A DNA stretch of 19,687 nucleotides from Phoronis ovalis (Eukaryota > Phoronida > Phoronidae): the NCBI GenBank assembly GCA_028565635.1, contig JAOXYB010014899.1:1-19687 (forward strand). The letters run 5' to 3'. A model generated the notes under the pieces. The model was not told the origin of the DNA, ran no database searches, and saw only the letters and a program-made list of their open reading frames with translations. Position numbers and translations under genes: made by a program. Positions 1 to 12,400 of the stretch are shown here, in pieces. How positions within the stretch are numbered: the first letter of the stretch is position 1; each line of letters starts with the position of its first letter.

Positions 1-141
1 TCCACCTATTTCGTACATTTTTGCACACTTGTATGAATGTTCATGGAGTGGTAGAATAAATAGAAGCTAAAACTTCTGTATTTACTAAGAAATGATTTTT
101 AATAAATATCGTATACACTAGGCATATGAGTTTTCATTTCG

Positions 142-215
142 CACTAACCCATAAACGTAGTGGGATTTTACCCCCCCTGCCCCCTATATTAAACGCTATA
201 CGTTTGGGGTTAGTG
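142..215. repeat. short inverted repeat with CACTA...TAGTG ends
   Basis: CACTAACCC at 142-150 and its near reverse complement ending TAGTG at 211-215 form the arms of a hairpin, with AAACGTA-like sequence next to each. The C-rich loop contains runs of 7 and 5 C. The CACTA/TAGTG ends resemble the termini of CACTA (EnSpm) transposons, but no target-site duplication is visible (TCG on the left, AGA on the right), so a mobile origin is not demonstrated. Confidence 0.35.
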
Positions 216-1449
216 AGATAACTTTTGAGATGATCCCTAAAGCCTTTTAGAAATTAAACTAGAGAGTTGCTGAGTATATAGAAAAGTTTATTTGTCAAAA
301 TTGTAGCTTAATGCTATATAACTGTATTTTATGGAACAGCTATACAGTAACGTGATACTGTTGAAGAACCCTTAATTATACAGAAAAGTAAAAATTGTGC
401 AAGTTAAAGCATGTTTACAATTGTGTTTGTAAAATAAATTATTAATTACTTGGGAATTTTGTTATGGATTCTTTGATACGAAAAAAACATTGAATGTGAA
501 GTACCAAGACATGGATGAAGATTTCTGAAAAGAATAACACTCAATTATGTACTTCTTACTGAATTATGGTTTTAAACCTGAAAATTCATTTTGTGATATT
601 ATATTCATCAGACAATTGATTGCTGAAAATTTGATGGAAGAGTAATGGAATTTCAAGAAATGGTAAGTTTTATTTAGCTGTCTGTTAGAATTCTTTGCTA
701 GAATCTAGCACCTCGTGTACTGTGTTTCATATTCTGTCAGCCACTAAAATACATGACTATACTTGAGGTCTGGATACAAAGGGTGTATATACATGTATAT
801 TTCAATCTTTGTTTTGGTAAATTATGAAATAGGTATATAAAAGTATATATTGTTAAAAAGCTAATACTAACATTTACAAATAGTTTGAATTTGGTAGTAT
901 GATTTGACAATTCCAGGCCATTTTTGGGAAAAAATTGTTTTTCAAAAATATTCAAGTCAAAAAACCCTTAATCTACAAATTTGAAACTTTGCAGAAATAA
1001 GCTATACATGTATATCTGCAAAACTGTCGGATTTTTATATTTTGCTTTGTTCAAAGTTATAATTTATTTTGTTTTGCATTTTTCTGAAAATTAAAGGTCA
1101 AAAAACACAATTTTTTCTCATTTCCAACTTTTTGCTTTTGGATTCATTAACATTAAAGTATAACCTTAAATTTGCAAAAATGTATACTTTTAGTTGTCTA
1201 TGTTTTCATTTTGATTACGAAAATCCATAAAGAAAATTATAGTCAAATAACAGTGTTTTTTAATCTGAAAGGATACAATTGATTTTCCCATCCACCTCAA
1301 TAGTAACGTATTGTCTTCTAGTACATAGACTAACTATGTTTGTTCTGAAAATTTGTTCAGTCACAAATAAAGATAATCATGTCTCATACCTACTCCCGAT
1401 TTTTCGTGCAGTCTTAACCAATTACCTTTTGTGTGAACTCTAAGAATAG

Positions 1450-1461
1450 ACCCCCTGGTGG
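1450..1461 (-). promoter_or_regulatory. CTCF-like motif (minus strand)
   Basis: Read on the minus strand this is CCACCAGGGGGT, matching 11 of 12 positions of the bilaterian CTCF core CCASYAGRKGGC; the last C is T. CTCF is a zinc-finger architectural protein conserved across bilaterians. It sits about 1.9 kb upstream of the start codon. Motif match only; occupancy is unknown. Confidence 0.3.
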
Positions 1462-2030
1462 AATTAGTGAGAAATACAGAAAATTCTGTGACCTCTAAGC
1501 TTGGCTTATAATCCCCTCATTTTTTGATAAAAAACGAGATTTTCAAATTGTGATTTCTCTTTGTGTGAAATTATGTCCACTTCCAAATAGAGATGTCCCC
1601 ATGGCGGCCCAGCGTCCAAAAGTATACTGGGCATGTGCAGTTGTTACATGTTACCATGGCTGCAATTGGCTATCTAATTGCCAAATTTGTTGGGAAATTA
1701 ATTAAGTAGCATTTTCCAAAAACCAGATACAGCAGTCTCTTCCAGAAATGTTCCATTTCTGTATAAGGTGTGGAAATCTTGTGATGTCTATTGCATGTGT
1801 TGGAAATGGATCCCTAAGCGAGATGTAGGTGCCGAATAAAGTAAGAGAAGGACTAAAACTAACCCCTTTTGGTCAAAAAGACATTTTCTTGCTCTAAACA
1901 CATCACACTTCTGGACCAAAAAAGCACCTTTCCAAACATGTTAACCAGCATGCTACCCTATATATAAACGTAAATGGCCCAACAGGCTTTATATACATGT
2001 TAGTTTCCTAAATCTAATAGTATAGTTTTA

Positions 2031-2042
2031 ACACCAGGGGGC
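2031..2042 (+). promoter_or_regulatory. CTCF-like motif (plus strand)
   Basis: ACACCAGGGGGC matches 11 of 12 positions of the CTCF core. It is about 580 bp from the minus-strand copy at 1450 and in the opposite orientation. Motif match only. Confidence 0.3.
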
Positions 2043-3338
2043 ACCAATGAACTAGCTGCTAAAAATAATTTCTTACAATTTTAATTTGATGCAATACTAT
2101 GAAAACCAAACTAAAATTTCATGAACTTAAGAGCAAATAATAATACAAGGAGGAACATATAGCAGGATGCAATTTACTGACACTTGTGCCTTTAGAACCT
2201 TTATTGTACTTTGTTTCCTAAACCTGTGGTATACGAAAATTATTGAGTTGTTAATATACAGCAGTGATCAACTATAATAATGCCTAAGTTGTTTTACCAA
2301 AAAAAGTTAGTGGTTTGAGAAGTTAAATCCTTGTATTAATAAATATTTCCACTAAGTTATGCTTGTAGTTGATATAAGACTTAAATATTTTGGATAAATT
2401 ATATAAAGGGAACATATTTGAAATAATGTAATATTACATTCAATACATGAAAAAAGCAAATTTTTACTGTGTGATAAATTGCAATTAATGTGAGTGAGTT
2501 CTAGATTGCAGATTGTCACTTCAATTTCAATATAAAGGTCAGATAAAAATGGTAAATAAGCCCTTTACGTTGCTGTGTAAAATAAAAATTGTGTGTGAAC
2601 AGTTGCAACAGAGCAAAAAGGGAGATATTTTGCTAGTTTTCATGATACTAATCAGAATTAAAATTAAAACATTGTGATCTTTCTTGTGTATCAATTATTG
2701 CTGAATTGGTTTAATTGTTTGATAAGTCTTTTCACAATAGTATTGTGCTCTGTTTGTATCAACATAATGACAATAAAGTCTACAAATATTTATAAAAACA
2801 AGAACCTGATCACGCTAAAAACAAATATGAATTGTATTTGTATACGAATATAAAGAACTTTGGATGCAGAAGTTTAATTGAATTGTGTTTAAAGTAAACA
2901 TCACATTTCAAAACCTTATTATTTCATAAGCATTTGAGTGAATGAATCTCTTTCATGTATATTTTTTGTACCAAAGGTTGGCAAGGTCCAATGTTACCAG
3001 TTAGTAATAATAAAATGTATTTCACACTTACATTGTACTATTTTGGTTATGGACGACAATCCAAATGCAGTTTAGTCATAAGATTTGCTAACATTTATTA
3101 GATTATCCTGATAGTGGATAATTCATGAAAAAAATTAACTAGTATGAATACATGTGGTATGGGACTGTTACCAGACATCAAGGAATTAAACTAAGAAGTT
3201 ATTTGTGCCAAAATTTAAGAGTTAGTCAAAGGGAATGTCGTAAGGAGAGAATTGCAAATTGATCATCAAATGAGAATTTTGAGATAATTCGAAAGCATTA
3301 TTGAAGTCAAGTTGAGAAAACTAGCAAAATCAACAACA

Positions 3339-3413
3339 ATGGCATCAAATCGCCGTCGGATGTCCAAATTTGAGGAGTATACTCATACTTCGGCAGAACT
3401 TGCTGATGATGAG
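3339..3413 (+). CDS. exon 1 (residues 1-25), start codon
   Basis: Begins with ATG in the context ACAATGG and ends at a phase-0 donor GTGGGA, the weakest-looking donor in the gene. It encodes the basic N-terminus, with RRRMS as a possible PKA-type phosphorylation site, followed by an acidic end (ADDE). The in-frame stop at 3285-3287 fixes the upstream limit. Several CpGs cluster here, unlike the introns. Confidence 0.8.
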
Positions 3414-6400
3414 GTGGGATAAATTTGTTCATAAACAGGATCAAGAATCTAAATCCATATTATTATTATTGTTTCAAATGTGTAAAATTAAGGATTATGT
3501 AAAGATAGTGTGGTGGGTGTGGTGCTTCAACTATGTTTGAATGGGATAATGTTTTTAGATATTATTGATTCAAAACAATTATGTTCTTAAATGTGGGATT
3601 CTGCATGTATTCAAAACAGTTACATGTATGTTCTTAAATGTGGGATTCTGCATGTATTCGGAACTTAGGAAACATTTTGATTATGTCATCATTTTTAGTT
3701 TAATGTGCACACGGTAACAGGGTGTTTTGTTTAAATTTATCCAAAATGGTTGAATAGTACACTCAGTTAAAAAATTGCTTATTATTATTATGTCCCATGA
3801 AAACTGCATTTCCTTATTTATTATGGCCTTGGGTAATAGACCACTGAACTATTTTAATGTCTTACGTAATTGTGTTAGGAATAATCGAAATGTTTATAAA
3901 CGTAATAATATTGTTTTTGAAGTGAACTACACTTATTATACAACTTGATAACAATATTGAACCCCTAGGGAATAAAGTGAAAATGATACTCCTTTGTGCC
4001 AGTATGTAAAACTTTTTAAACTTATTGTTCCAAACTGACTTCTTAATGGTCTGTGAAGTATCAGCACTATTAGGTACAAGTTTAATGCAGCCCTCAGTAA
4101 CTGTGGATTCCACTAGTCCTTGAACGAAATTGCTGACAAGCACGCATTGAGTGGTTAGGATTCACCTTAAGGCAACATATGACTCTATATGTTTAATTTT
4201 TATTTTAACTAAGATACAGCATTGAACTGATCCCGTGATATGAGCAGTATTAATTTACAATTACTAAAGACTTCAGTAATAATAATAATTATATTAACAA
4301 TGTATTAATTGACTTTTAGAGATTATTTTATTGGCATTGTCAGAACAATTTAACTGCATTAACTATCTATGCATGCGCAACTACTTACACAAATAATATA
4401 CAAATTTTATCATATTTTCCCCAAAAATTATTGACTTTTGTTCGAATAACATATGTTTGAGGAAATAACAAATTAACTTTATTTGATCAGTTGAGTAATA
4501 CTGTTAGACTCTTATGAAAACTTCATTTTTTTGCAGCGTACGAAACGACTGACGACATTGGTGTTTAATCAAGAAAAATTGAAATTGTTCAGAGATGCAA
4601 TTTCTGAACTTTTCAATATATTTGAGGACATTTTAAAAAATGAATATGGGGAAGAAGATAAATTTCTTACCCCATCAGAAGTACATGCAAGATTGGCTGA
4701 AGTGGTAAGCATTTTATCAATAAACATCGCCAGGTATATCAGTCTATGATTAACTTCGGGAAGACTTCCTAAACACAGATTTCCATAAAATGAAAATACA
4801 CTTGTGCCCCTTTGTAATTTGGAAAACTTTGAAAATCTCTAATCAGCTTTTGCAAAGTGTTTCAAGTTTAAACTGGTATTTTATGCAGCTTAATTAGTTG
4901 GATCAGTTGTATTCACTAGTAAAATGTCACGGAGACTCTAGTACAAAAGATGATTTCCTAATTTATTTAAGAGTTCTTATCATATTTTTCACATAATTTT
5001 TACAAGAAATTGTGTATTGATAACCTTTAAAATGTATTGATTCATATTATATCACTACATCATTTCTCTATAGTGGAGGTCTTTGGAAGGAAATTATGTT
5101 TTCTCTGAAATTATTAAATTCGATTTTTTTTTTTTTGTCATTGTAAAGCAATTGTCGCAATAATTTGTAAATTGTAAAGCAATATATAGTCACCTTTAAT
5201 TTTTCATTTTGTGAAAAGTAACAAAAATAACAATAAATTGTAAGCTGCATTGTTAGTTACCAGTGATATGCCTGAATAAAAAGCACACAACATAGCTGGA
5301 CTGTGTGAATAAAAGATTAGCTGAACAACTTCTATATGATATTTTTAAAATAACAAAAGCATTTTCATTGGACAGCAAGTATTGGATTTTGTACACTTAC
5401 TGCACTATACATGTATAAGTGTGTTTAAGTGATGACAATACAGGTAGAGCATCACTCACTACTGTAGCACACAACATAAGCTTTTTGTGAAAATCAGTTT
5501 CAAATTCAGCTGTACATCAAACGTGTGGGTCAAATTTATGTAATATTCGCTTCAGCTGTTTAATAATTTGATGAATGCTATCACATTTAAAGGAAAGTAG
5601 GAATAAACTTCAAAAAAATGTCTGACAACTTATTATAATAATTGCAATAGTTCATGGTTAAGATTAACCCAAAAAATATACTATTGAAATGCTACCAGTG
5701 GTGGTAATGCTAGACTGGCACAAGTCTAAAATGATTTTTTTTTATAGTGATAATTTTTTTAATAATATTATTAATCTTATGTTTCATAATCATTAATACA
5801 TGAATTTTATTTATTACTTTACATTTTGAAGTTTTAAATTTTTTTATCAAATCATTTTAGTCTGCCAGGCCATATATAAAACAAGGGTATATATAATAAC
5901 TGAAAATATGATATTTTGTGTTGTGAAAATAAAATATTAAATACAATAAAATATTTGGCCAGGCAGACTTGAGCCAGTCTATGGTAATGCCTGTGGTGGC
6001 ATTTTTGTAAGAGTACTTACTGTTAATGAGACACATGGAAGAAGGATTAAGCACAATACCAGTGACATTCATTTTCATATTTCTTGGCTGTGGTCTGTAA
6101 TTTAGTCTGTTGAGAAGCTTATAGTGTACAAGTGCAAATTACCAGAAAAGAGCATTGCATTGAATAAAAAGAAGCTTTCATATATAACTACCAAGTACCT
6201 GTGTTTCTAATATTTTTTATATATTTTTATAACTAGCATAGTTGATATCAGATCATAGTCTCTGTATATAATAATATTATGTGTTATGAAGTTAGATAAA
6301 TCTTCCCTCGACATATAACAATTTGAAAAATTTAATACACATATTCTAGTGAGTAATAAATAAATTCTCAGCATCCATTCAATTAGCAGCATTATTCCAG

Positions 6401-9400
6401 AAGACTCTAATCCTGGAATCTTACGATGTCTCAAAATAGTGTAAGCTTCGCAGTTGATATGTATATAACTTATAGCTATAATTAATAAATCCTCATTCCA
6501 CAACTGGTTTTAGTTGGTGATAGTATCTACAGCTAATCCATAATAAGATGAGATTTGTTTGGACTAACACCAAAGCCATGCTTCTTACATCATTTAATAC
6601 ATTTTTGGCACCATGTATAGACAGAATTAATGATGACTCTCGAGAAAATTACTGTCGATACCCTTCTAAGGTGGTATACCTTGAGATAAAAGTATAGATT
6701 AGTTATTCTGTGATTAAACAAGTAGGCTACAAGAAAATTATTTAATGGCCACTAAGGTTGTATTACAGGATATCACAATGCAATTGAGATTATTCCCTTT
6801 CAATAACTTGGCAGCCTTTAGAAAAATATATGTAATATTTTTAAATACATGAAGTGTATTTTAAAAATGTAATCCTTTGAGCTCTGTTACCATAGATCCC
6901 TAATGTCTAGCTGTCTAAAGAGTTGCATGTTCAAAAAAGGTATTTGTACAGGTTTTTATTTTTTTTAGAATTTTGCACTTTATATTATATTTCATTAGGT
7001 ATTCTAATTATGTTTTTCCTTTTTTCTTATTGCTCAACAGTTGGACAGAGGTTAATTTTTTCCTCCTTATGTAAAAACCTATTTTAATTGACATAGTAGT
7101 AGTAGTGGTAGTAATGTTCACTAAATGTAATAATCAATGTTTTACTAAAGTTTGTTATTCACTTATTAATAAATAAAAATAATTGGATAAATGCTTGACT
7201 GAATAAATCCATCACTCGGGTTACAATGTTTTTCTCAGAAAAGAGTGGAAATAGAAGTCTCAAGCTTTGTAAAACTGAAACAGAATTAAATTACATGTAT
7301 ATACTTAATCTTGAAAAATAAATTTACAAGATTAGACAACATTTATACAATGTAACTAGTTCTTATTTTATACATTATCTATAACATAGAATCAGAGAAT
7401 TGATCAATGTTACCACTAATGTAATTATTTGCTATGGGTATCAGTACTATTCATTTTAATATTGAAGACACCAATGAAGATGTTACCATGGTGTTGTTAA
7501 AGTATTTATTGTAAGTTTTTTGTTCCATAGGACACTGATCTATTAGTGGAACTGATTGCATCTTCTTGCAGTTGTTAATTTGCTACTTTCATGCTGTTTT
7601 AGGATGGGGAACAATGGAAAGAGCTACGTTACAGATACTTGGATGATCCATATTATGGCATAAATGAGATAGGTTTTACTAACTCCAACAATACTGAACC
7701 AGCTAAACTAATGATGGAGTTTATTGAAACTCTTGATGGAGTACGAAACTCAGTGACGGATAAAATGGCGGATTATTCAAAATCTGAAAAAAATATGCAA
7801 GATAATATTAAAGAATTACAAGGTAGGTAACCTAATTTTTAGTATTTAGTGTCAAGAAGGCGTTACTATGAAAAGTCCTGAGATTTTAGGTTACAATCAA
7901 TTACCTAATAAATTTCAATATGACACTTATTCAATTTATCTGTTAAAATCTTCTTTTTTTTGTACGGCTGTCTGTATATATATCATTCACCCCAGTCTGT
8001 TGTTAATAATTATTTTTTAGCTAAAACTTATAATTTTTAAAAATTGAGGACCAGTTTAATAATTCCGTAATTATATTAAAATTTATTTTTCATGACACAT
8101 GTTTCTAATCATCATGATGCATCATTTAAGACTAACCAAATTAAAAAATTGAAAACAACTTTTGCAGATCTTTGTTTGCAGTTTGCAACAATATTAATTT
8201 TTATTTGTTTACAAAACATTAGCTTTTATCCAAAGGAATTTTTATAACTTTATGTTTATTTATAACCTTTCTCAAAAATGTGAATCTTTAAATTTTACTT
8301 TTACATTGATTTCATTTTACTGTCCAATATTTAATCTCCAAATGTACTAAATGTGTACAAGTTGAAACAAACTATTTCAAGATATAAGTTAACTTTTGCT
8401 CTAATTAGTTTAATTCCTAGTTTCTAGACAATTGTACTTAATTGCATTATTCTTCAGTACCTATCTAATGTAAGTAATTTTGTTCTTATTACAGAAAGAT
8501 TAGCAAAAGCACAAGATGACATTTTGGATGCTAAATTACATACTGGCTTTGACAGGACAGAAATGAATACTGCACAAAATAGAATTGAACATTTAGAACA
8601 AACAATTGAGGATAAAATTGTAATAATACAGCAGTGAGTATCTAATTGTCATTTTGCACAACATCACATAAACCATGGAGTATTAGTAGTGAAGATTCAC
8701 AGAAGCAAAATGTTTGTATTCCATATGTATTATAGAAAAATTTAGAAAAAAGCATTTAGTACAAGGATATTTTCAAAACTCTTTCTTATAATTGATTACA
8801 GGTTAGAAAGAGATTCTAATGTGGTTTTATGGGAAAAAGAAAAAAATAAATTATTTGATACTTCAAGAAAAAAGTAAGTAATCAGTCTCTTTTAGTTTAT
8901 TTAGTGTCTCTAGCATGACAACAGTGCTCTAGCAGTACTTTAGGGATAAGCTCAGATAATTTGTCTAGGATTATATATAGATGCTTACAATTGGTATTTA
9001 GTAGTGTAAATTTTAAAATCTGTACTTCTTATGATCCTATTTTAGATAATTCTTTTATACTAGCACACATTGTAGATTAGATAAATTTGATTTGAATATT
9101 TTTGCATCATTTATCCCTATTCCGAGTTACCTTGTTGCCGCAAGATTTCCAATCTATGTTGCTATAGATATTTATCCCCGGAGGTTGTAACCAGGATGTT
9201 GACATTTTCTAGGGAAGCTAATTTAGTAATACGTATCAAAGAATTAGAAGAAGAAAATAACAGAATGAAAGACAAGTTAACAAAGAAGTTAACTGTATGT
9301 ATAAACAGTTTGTTAATTTTTAAATCTTTATTACATTATGTAAAAAATATTTCGTTTTTTCACAGGTTTATTCCTAAGGGAATGGGAAGGAAATAACTTT

Positions 9401-12400
9401 TTTTGATGTATCCTTCTTATTCTCAGAATGCTATTTTTATTTGAAAAATTATTTTTTGTGACAAAATTGTAAAGTATATTTCTTTTTACAGTGTATAAGT
9501 TGATATTCTTTGTGGGAGATGTGAGCAAAAGTCTATATTATGCATGTAACTGAATGCACAAACAGTGGGCTTGTAAGAGTTGAAATTAATTAACTAAAAC
9601 ATTTATTAGTAGATAAATGATATAGCTTTTAAAATATTCAAAATAAAATTTCTCAGGAGGCAGATGAACAGAACAAAATGTTGAAATTAAAGCATCAGGT
9701 AACCAGTGTTAGGAATGTTGGTGGAAGTGGGCAAAATGCAAAAGGTAGGTTAAGCAGGAACTATATTCTGGTGTATTATACTGATAATACAATAAATATG
9801 CTCAAGTTAATTATAGTAGTTCCAAAATTTATACATCCTCTTTTTTCCTTACTGCCATACTTCCCAAAATTTGTACAACCCTAATTTTCAAGATTTTTGT
9901 GATATCTGAAACTTCATTTCCTCGTTTTCAGCAACTTGGACATTTCTCAGAATTTAAATACCCTTGTTAAGAAATATTAACCTTATACATACAATTTATA
10001 GGAATATTTGTAACTCTTCAACAAATATGTACACAGTATGAAGTTCGAAGTTAGGTCACAACCTGGGGGGGTCAATATATTTTGGGTGCAGGTACATATC
10101 AAGTGGTTTTTGGACAATAATCGTTCGCTGTTAGAAATAAAACCCAGACAAATTATAGCTAGAAGCTACAAATCGATTCCTAGGAGCTAAATCCTTTTCC
10201 AGGGCTTAGGGCAAAAGCTCTAGGATCTAAAACTTCAAGCTGCTAGAAACTTCTAGAGCGTCGATATAGATTAGATGCCAGTAAGGAGCTAGGTGACCTA
10301 GCATGAACCGAATTACATGTGTGCAAATAGCTTCCTTACTATGAATCATGCTAGGTTACTTAGCTTCTAACTATATCAATGGTCAACTATAGCTCCTATA
10401 AACTTCTGGTTGTAGCTTGTACGATTGGATTTGTACATCTATCAATTTGTAGTAGGTACTTATACTTCTAGTATGTACCTATGATTATGTAGCGTGTAAG
10501 AATAAACTTGTAGTGTCTAACTATTTTTATAAAACTTCAATGATTATTGTCCAAAAATGGCTTGGTAGATACATGTATGCCACTGGGATAAAAATTCAGA
10601 AGTACCGCTAAGCCAAAAATGTTAAAATTGGAATCTGTCATTTACCAAAATTTCCAAAATTAACCCCATGCTATGTACCTTTTTTTGACACATAATATAC
10701 CAAATGTACCATACCTTATAAAGTAAATACTTTACTTGTTGGTTCTTGTGTGTCTTTAACATAAAATAATATTGTAATGTTCAAAATACTGTTGTATATT
10801 TTATGAGAATTTGTTTTTTCTTTACTATTTAATGAATAATTAGACCTATTCTGTACCTAAAAAATTATATACCCATGTATATACCATTGAAGTCAAAAAA
10901 GATAGTAACAGAATAATATATTAGAATTTTTTGACAATGATAATCCAGGCAAGTGGTGCATCTACCAAGTAGGTTTTGGTCAATATTCGTTCGATGCTAG
11001 AAATGGTCCCTAGGACCTAGAAAAGTCTAGCTAGATGCCACAAATCCATTCCTAGGAGTAGAAAATTCTAGCAGGTATAAATTCTAGATGCTAGAAACTT
11101 TTAGAAGCTAGAGCTTCTAAGCAATTATAGGAGCTATAGCTGAGCTTCTAATTGATCCCTGTCCTATATCGATGATAGACTGTAGCTCTTAGAATTTTCT
11201 AGATCTTAGAAAACTGTAGGTTCTACAAATTTTAGCTCCTATGTGCTGTAGCATGGATGTCGAGTTCAAACAAATGGATTTGTTGCATCTAATGATTTGT
11301 GGTACAGGAATTTGTAGTATCTAACTATTGTTTCGAACGATTATTGGCTAAAAACTGTTTGGTATGCATCCCTGTTAGTCTCATACATAAAAAACTAAGA
11401 TTACTTTGATTCACGCTAAGCACTAACCATAGTGAGTTTAGACATCTTTTTGTTGCAGAAATAGAGAGCGATGTGGAGGAGCTTAAGCGGAGGATCTACT
11501 ACTTAGAAAAGGTTTGTATATTGCACATTTGAAAAGTTTGAAGTGAATGTGTTTTTAGAAAGAACAGCTTCATAACCTTTAGTTTTCGACCAATTGCTGT
11601 TGTATTGCCAATTTTATTGTAATTAGCTATGATGATCAGGTACTTTCATGCAAGCAGCATAAGGAATACAGTATGCAAAACTTTCTTTTTTTTCTATTCA
11701 GTAATAAAATTAAAACAGTTAAGTTTGAGATTTTGTTATCTCATAAATTATTATTTGCAGGTAACTTGTGGTAAAGGGGATGAACCTAATATTCTTACAT
11801 TATATAATTTTACAAATGTTGCAAATACAAATTTGCTTTTTAGGATGTTCAAAATTACGAACAGGAATTAGTTAATCAACAAAAGTACATCACAGGAATT
11901 TTAGCTGGTTTAAAAATTGATCTCAAGTAAGTTGGTACAAAATTGAAATACATTAATTTTAATGCATTTTTTTGTATACATTTATGTAAGATATTCTTTG
12001 GAAACTTAAAATGAACTTTAAATTATTATTGTTATTGCACTCTCTTTAATTAGAACAGCATTTGGGATACAATTTTGTTATAAATAGGTCCTCTCACATA
12101 ATATCAGATTCAACTTTCCATATTACTACGAGTAATTTATTAAATTTCTGCAGGATAAGAGAGGACATGGCAACCATCTGGGTCGACTTTTTTTGACGTT
12201 TTTCTGTTTGTCATGCACTACTAAATGAAGTTTTATCATGTTATTCTATTAAAAACACCTTTGTACTTTTTTTAGAAAACAAGGAGAGTTGTTACCATTT
12301 AGTACAACCAAAAAAGATAAAGATAAAGTTGCTGCAGCAGTTAATAAGTTTACCAAATTTATAGCATTATTAGAAAAACTTCATCAAGCTGCAATACAGG

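Larger units (their letters stand above)
1..3338. other. 5' flank and probable 5' UTR of the EF-hand/CaaX gene
   Basis: No convincing protein-coding exon was found on either strand in this 3.3-kb AT-rich stretch. It contains a short hairpin near the left edge, two CTCF-like motifs, several TACATGTA palindromes and long A/T runs. A consensus-like splice donor (GTAAGT) at about 663 might mark a non-coding first exon, but no matching acceptor or open frame supports that. The transcription start of the downstream gene must lie in this stretch or further left; no TATA box can be assigned with confidence. The last 50 bases before the start codon contain an in-frame TAA (3285-3287), so the main reading frame does not extend upstream without splicing. 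Confidence 0.6.
4705..7602 (+). other. intron 2, the longest intron
   Basis: A 2.9-kb GT-AG intron with no gene seen. It holds the nested miniature transposons at 5711-5981, a short (TAG)n tract at 7094-7105, a 13-T run near 5127 and a short direct repeat AGCACACAACATA near 5282 and 5466. Minus-strand open frames in it are short and AT-driven. Confidence 0.8.
9745..11458 (+). other. intron 7, containing two foldback elements
   Basis: A 1.7-kb GT-AG intron. Most of it is occupied by the two related foldback elements at about 10081-10580 and 10955-11371, with about 380 bp of AT-rich sequence between them. No gene is seen. Confidence 0.85.

Noticed and set aside
600-668. Possible coding first exon ending at the donor GTAAGT near 663
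   Set aside because: Frames before the donor are short and broken by stops, and the main ATG at 3339 already has an upstream in-frame stop; at most it is a non-coding exon.
3862-4143. 93-codon minus-strand open frame in intron 1
   Set aside because: No recognised domain, lies wholly inside an intron of a well-supported plus-strand gene, and AT-rich codons suggest chance.
5857-6503. Minus-strand open frames of 73 and 98 codons in intron 2
   Set aside because: One overlaps the miniature transposon, both are AT-driven and neither shows a domain or splice context.
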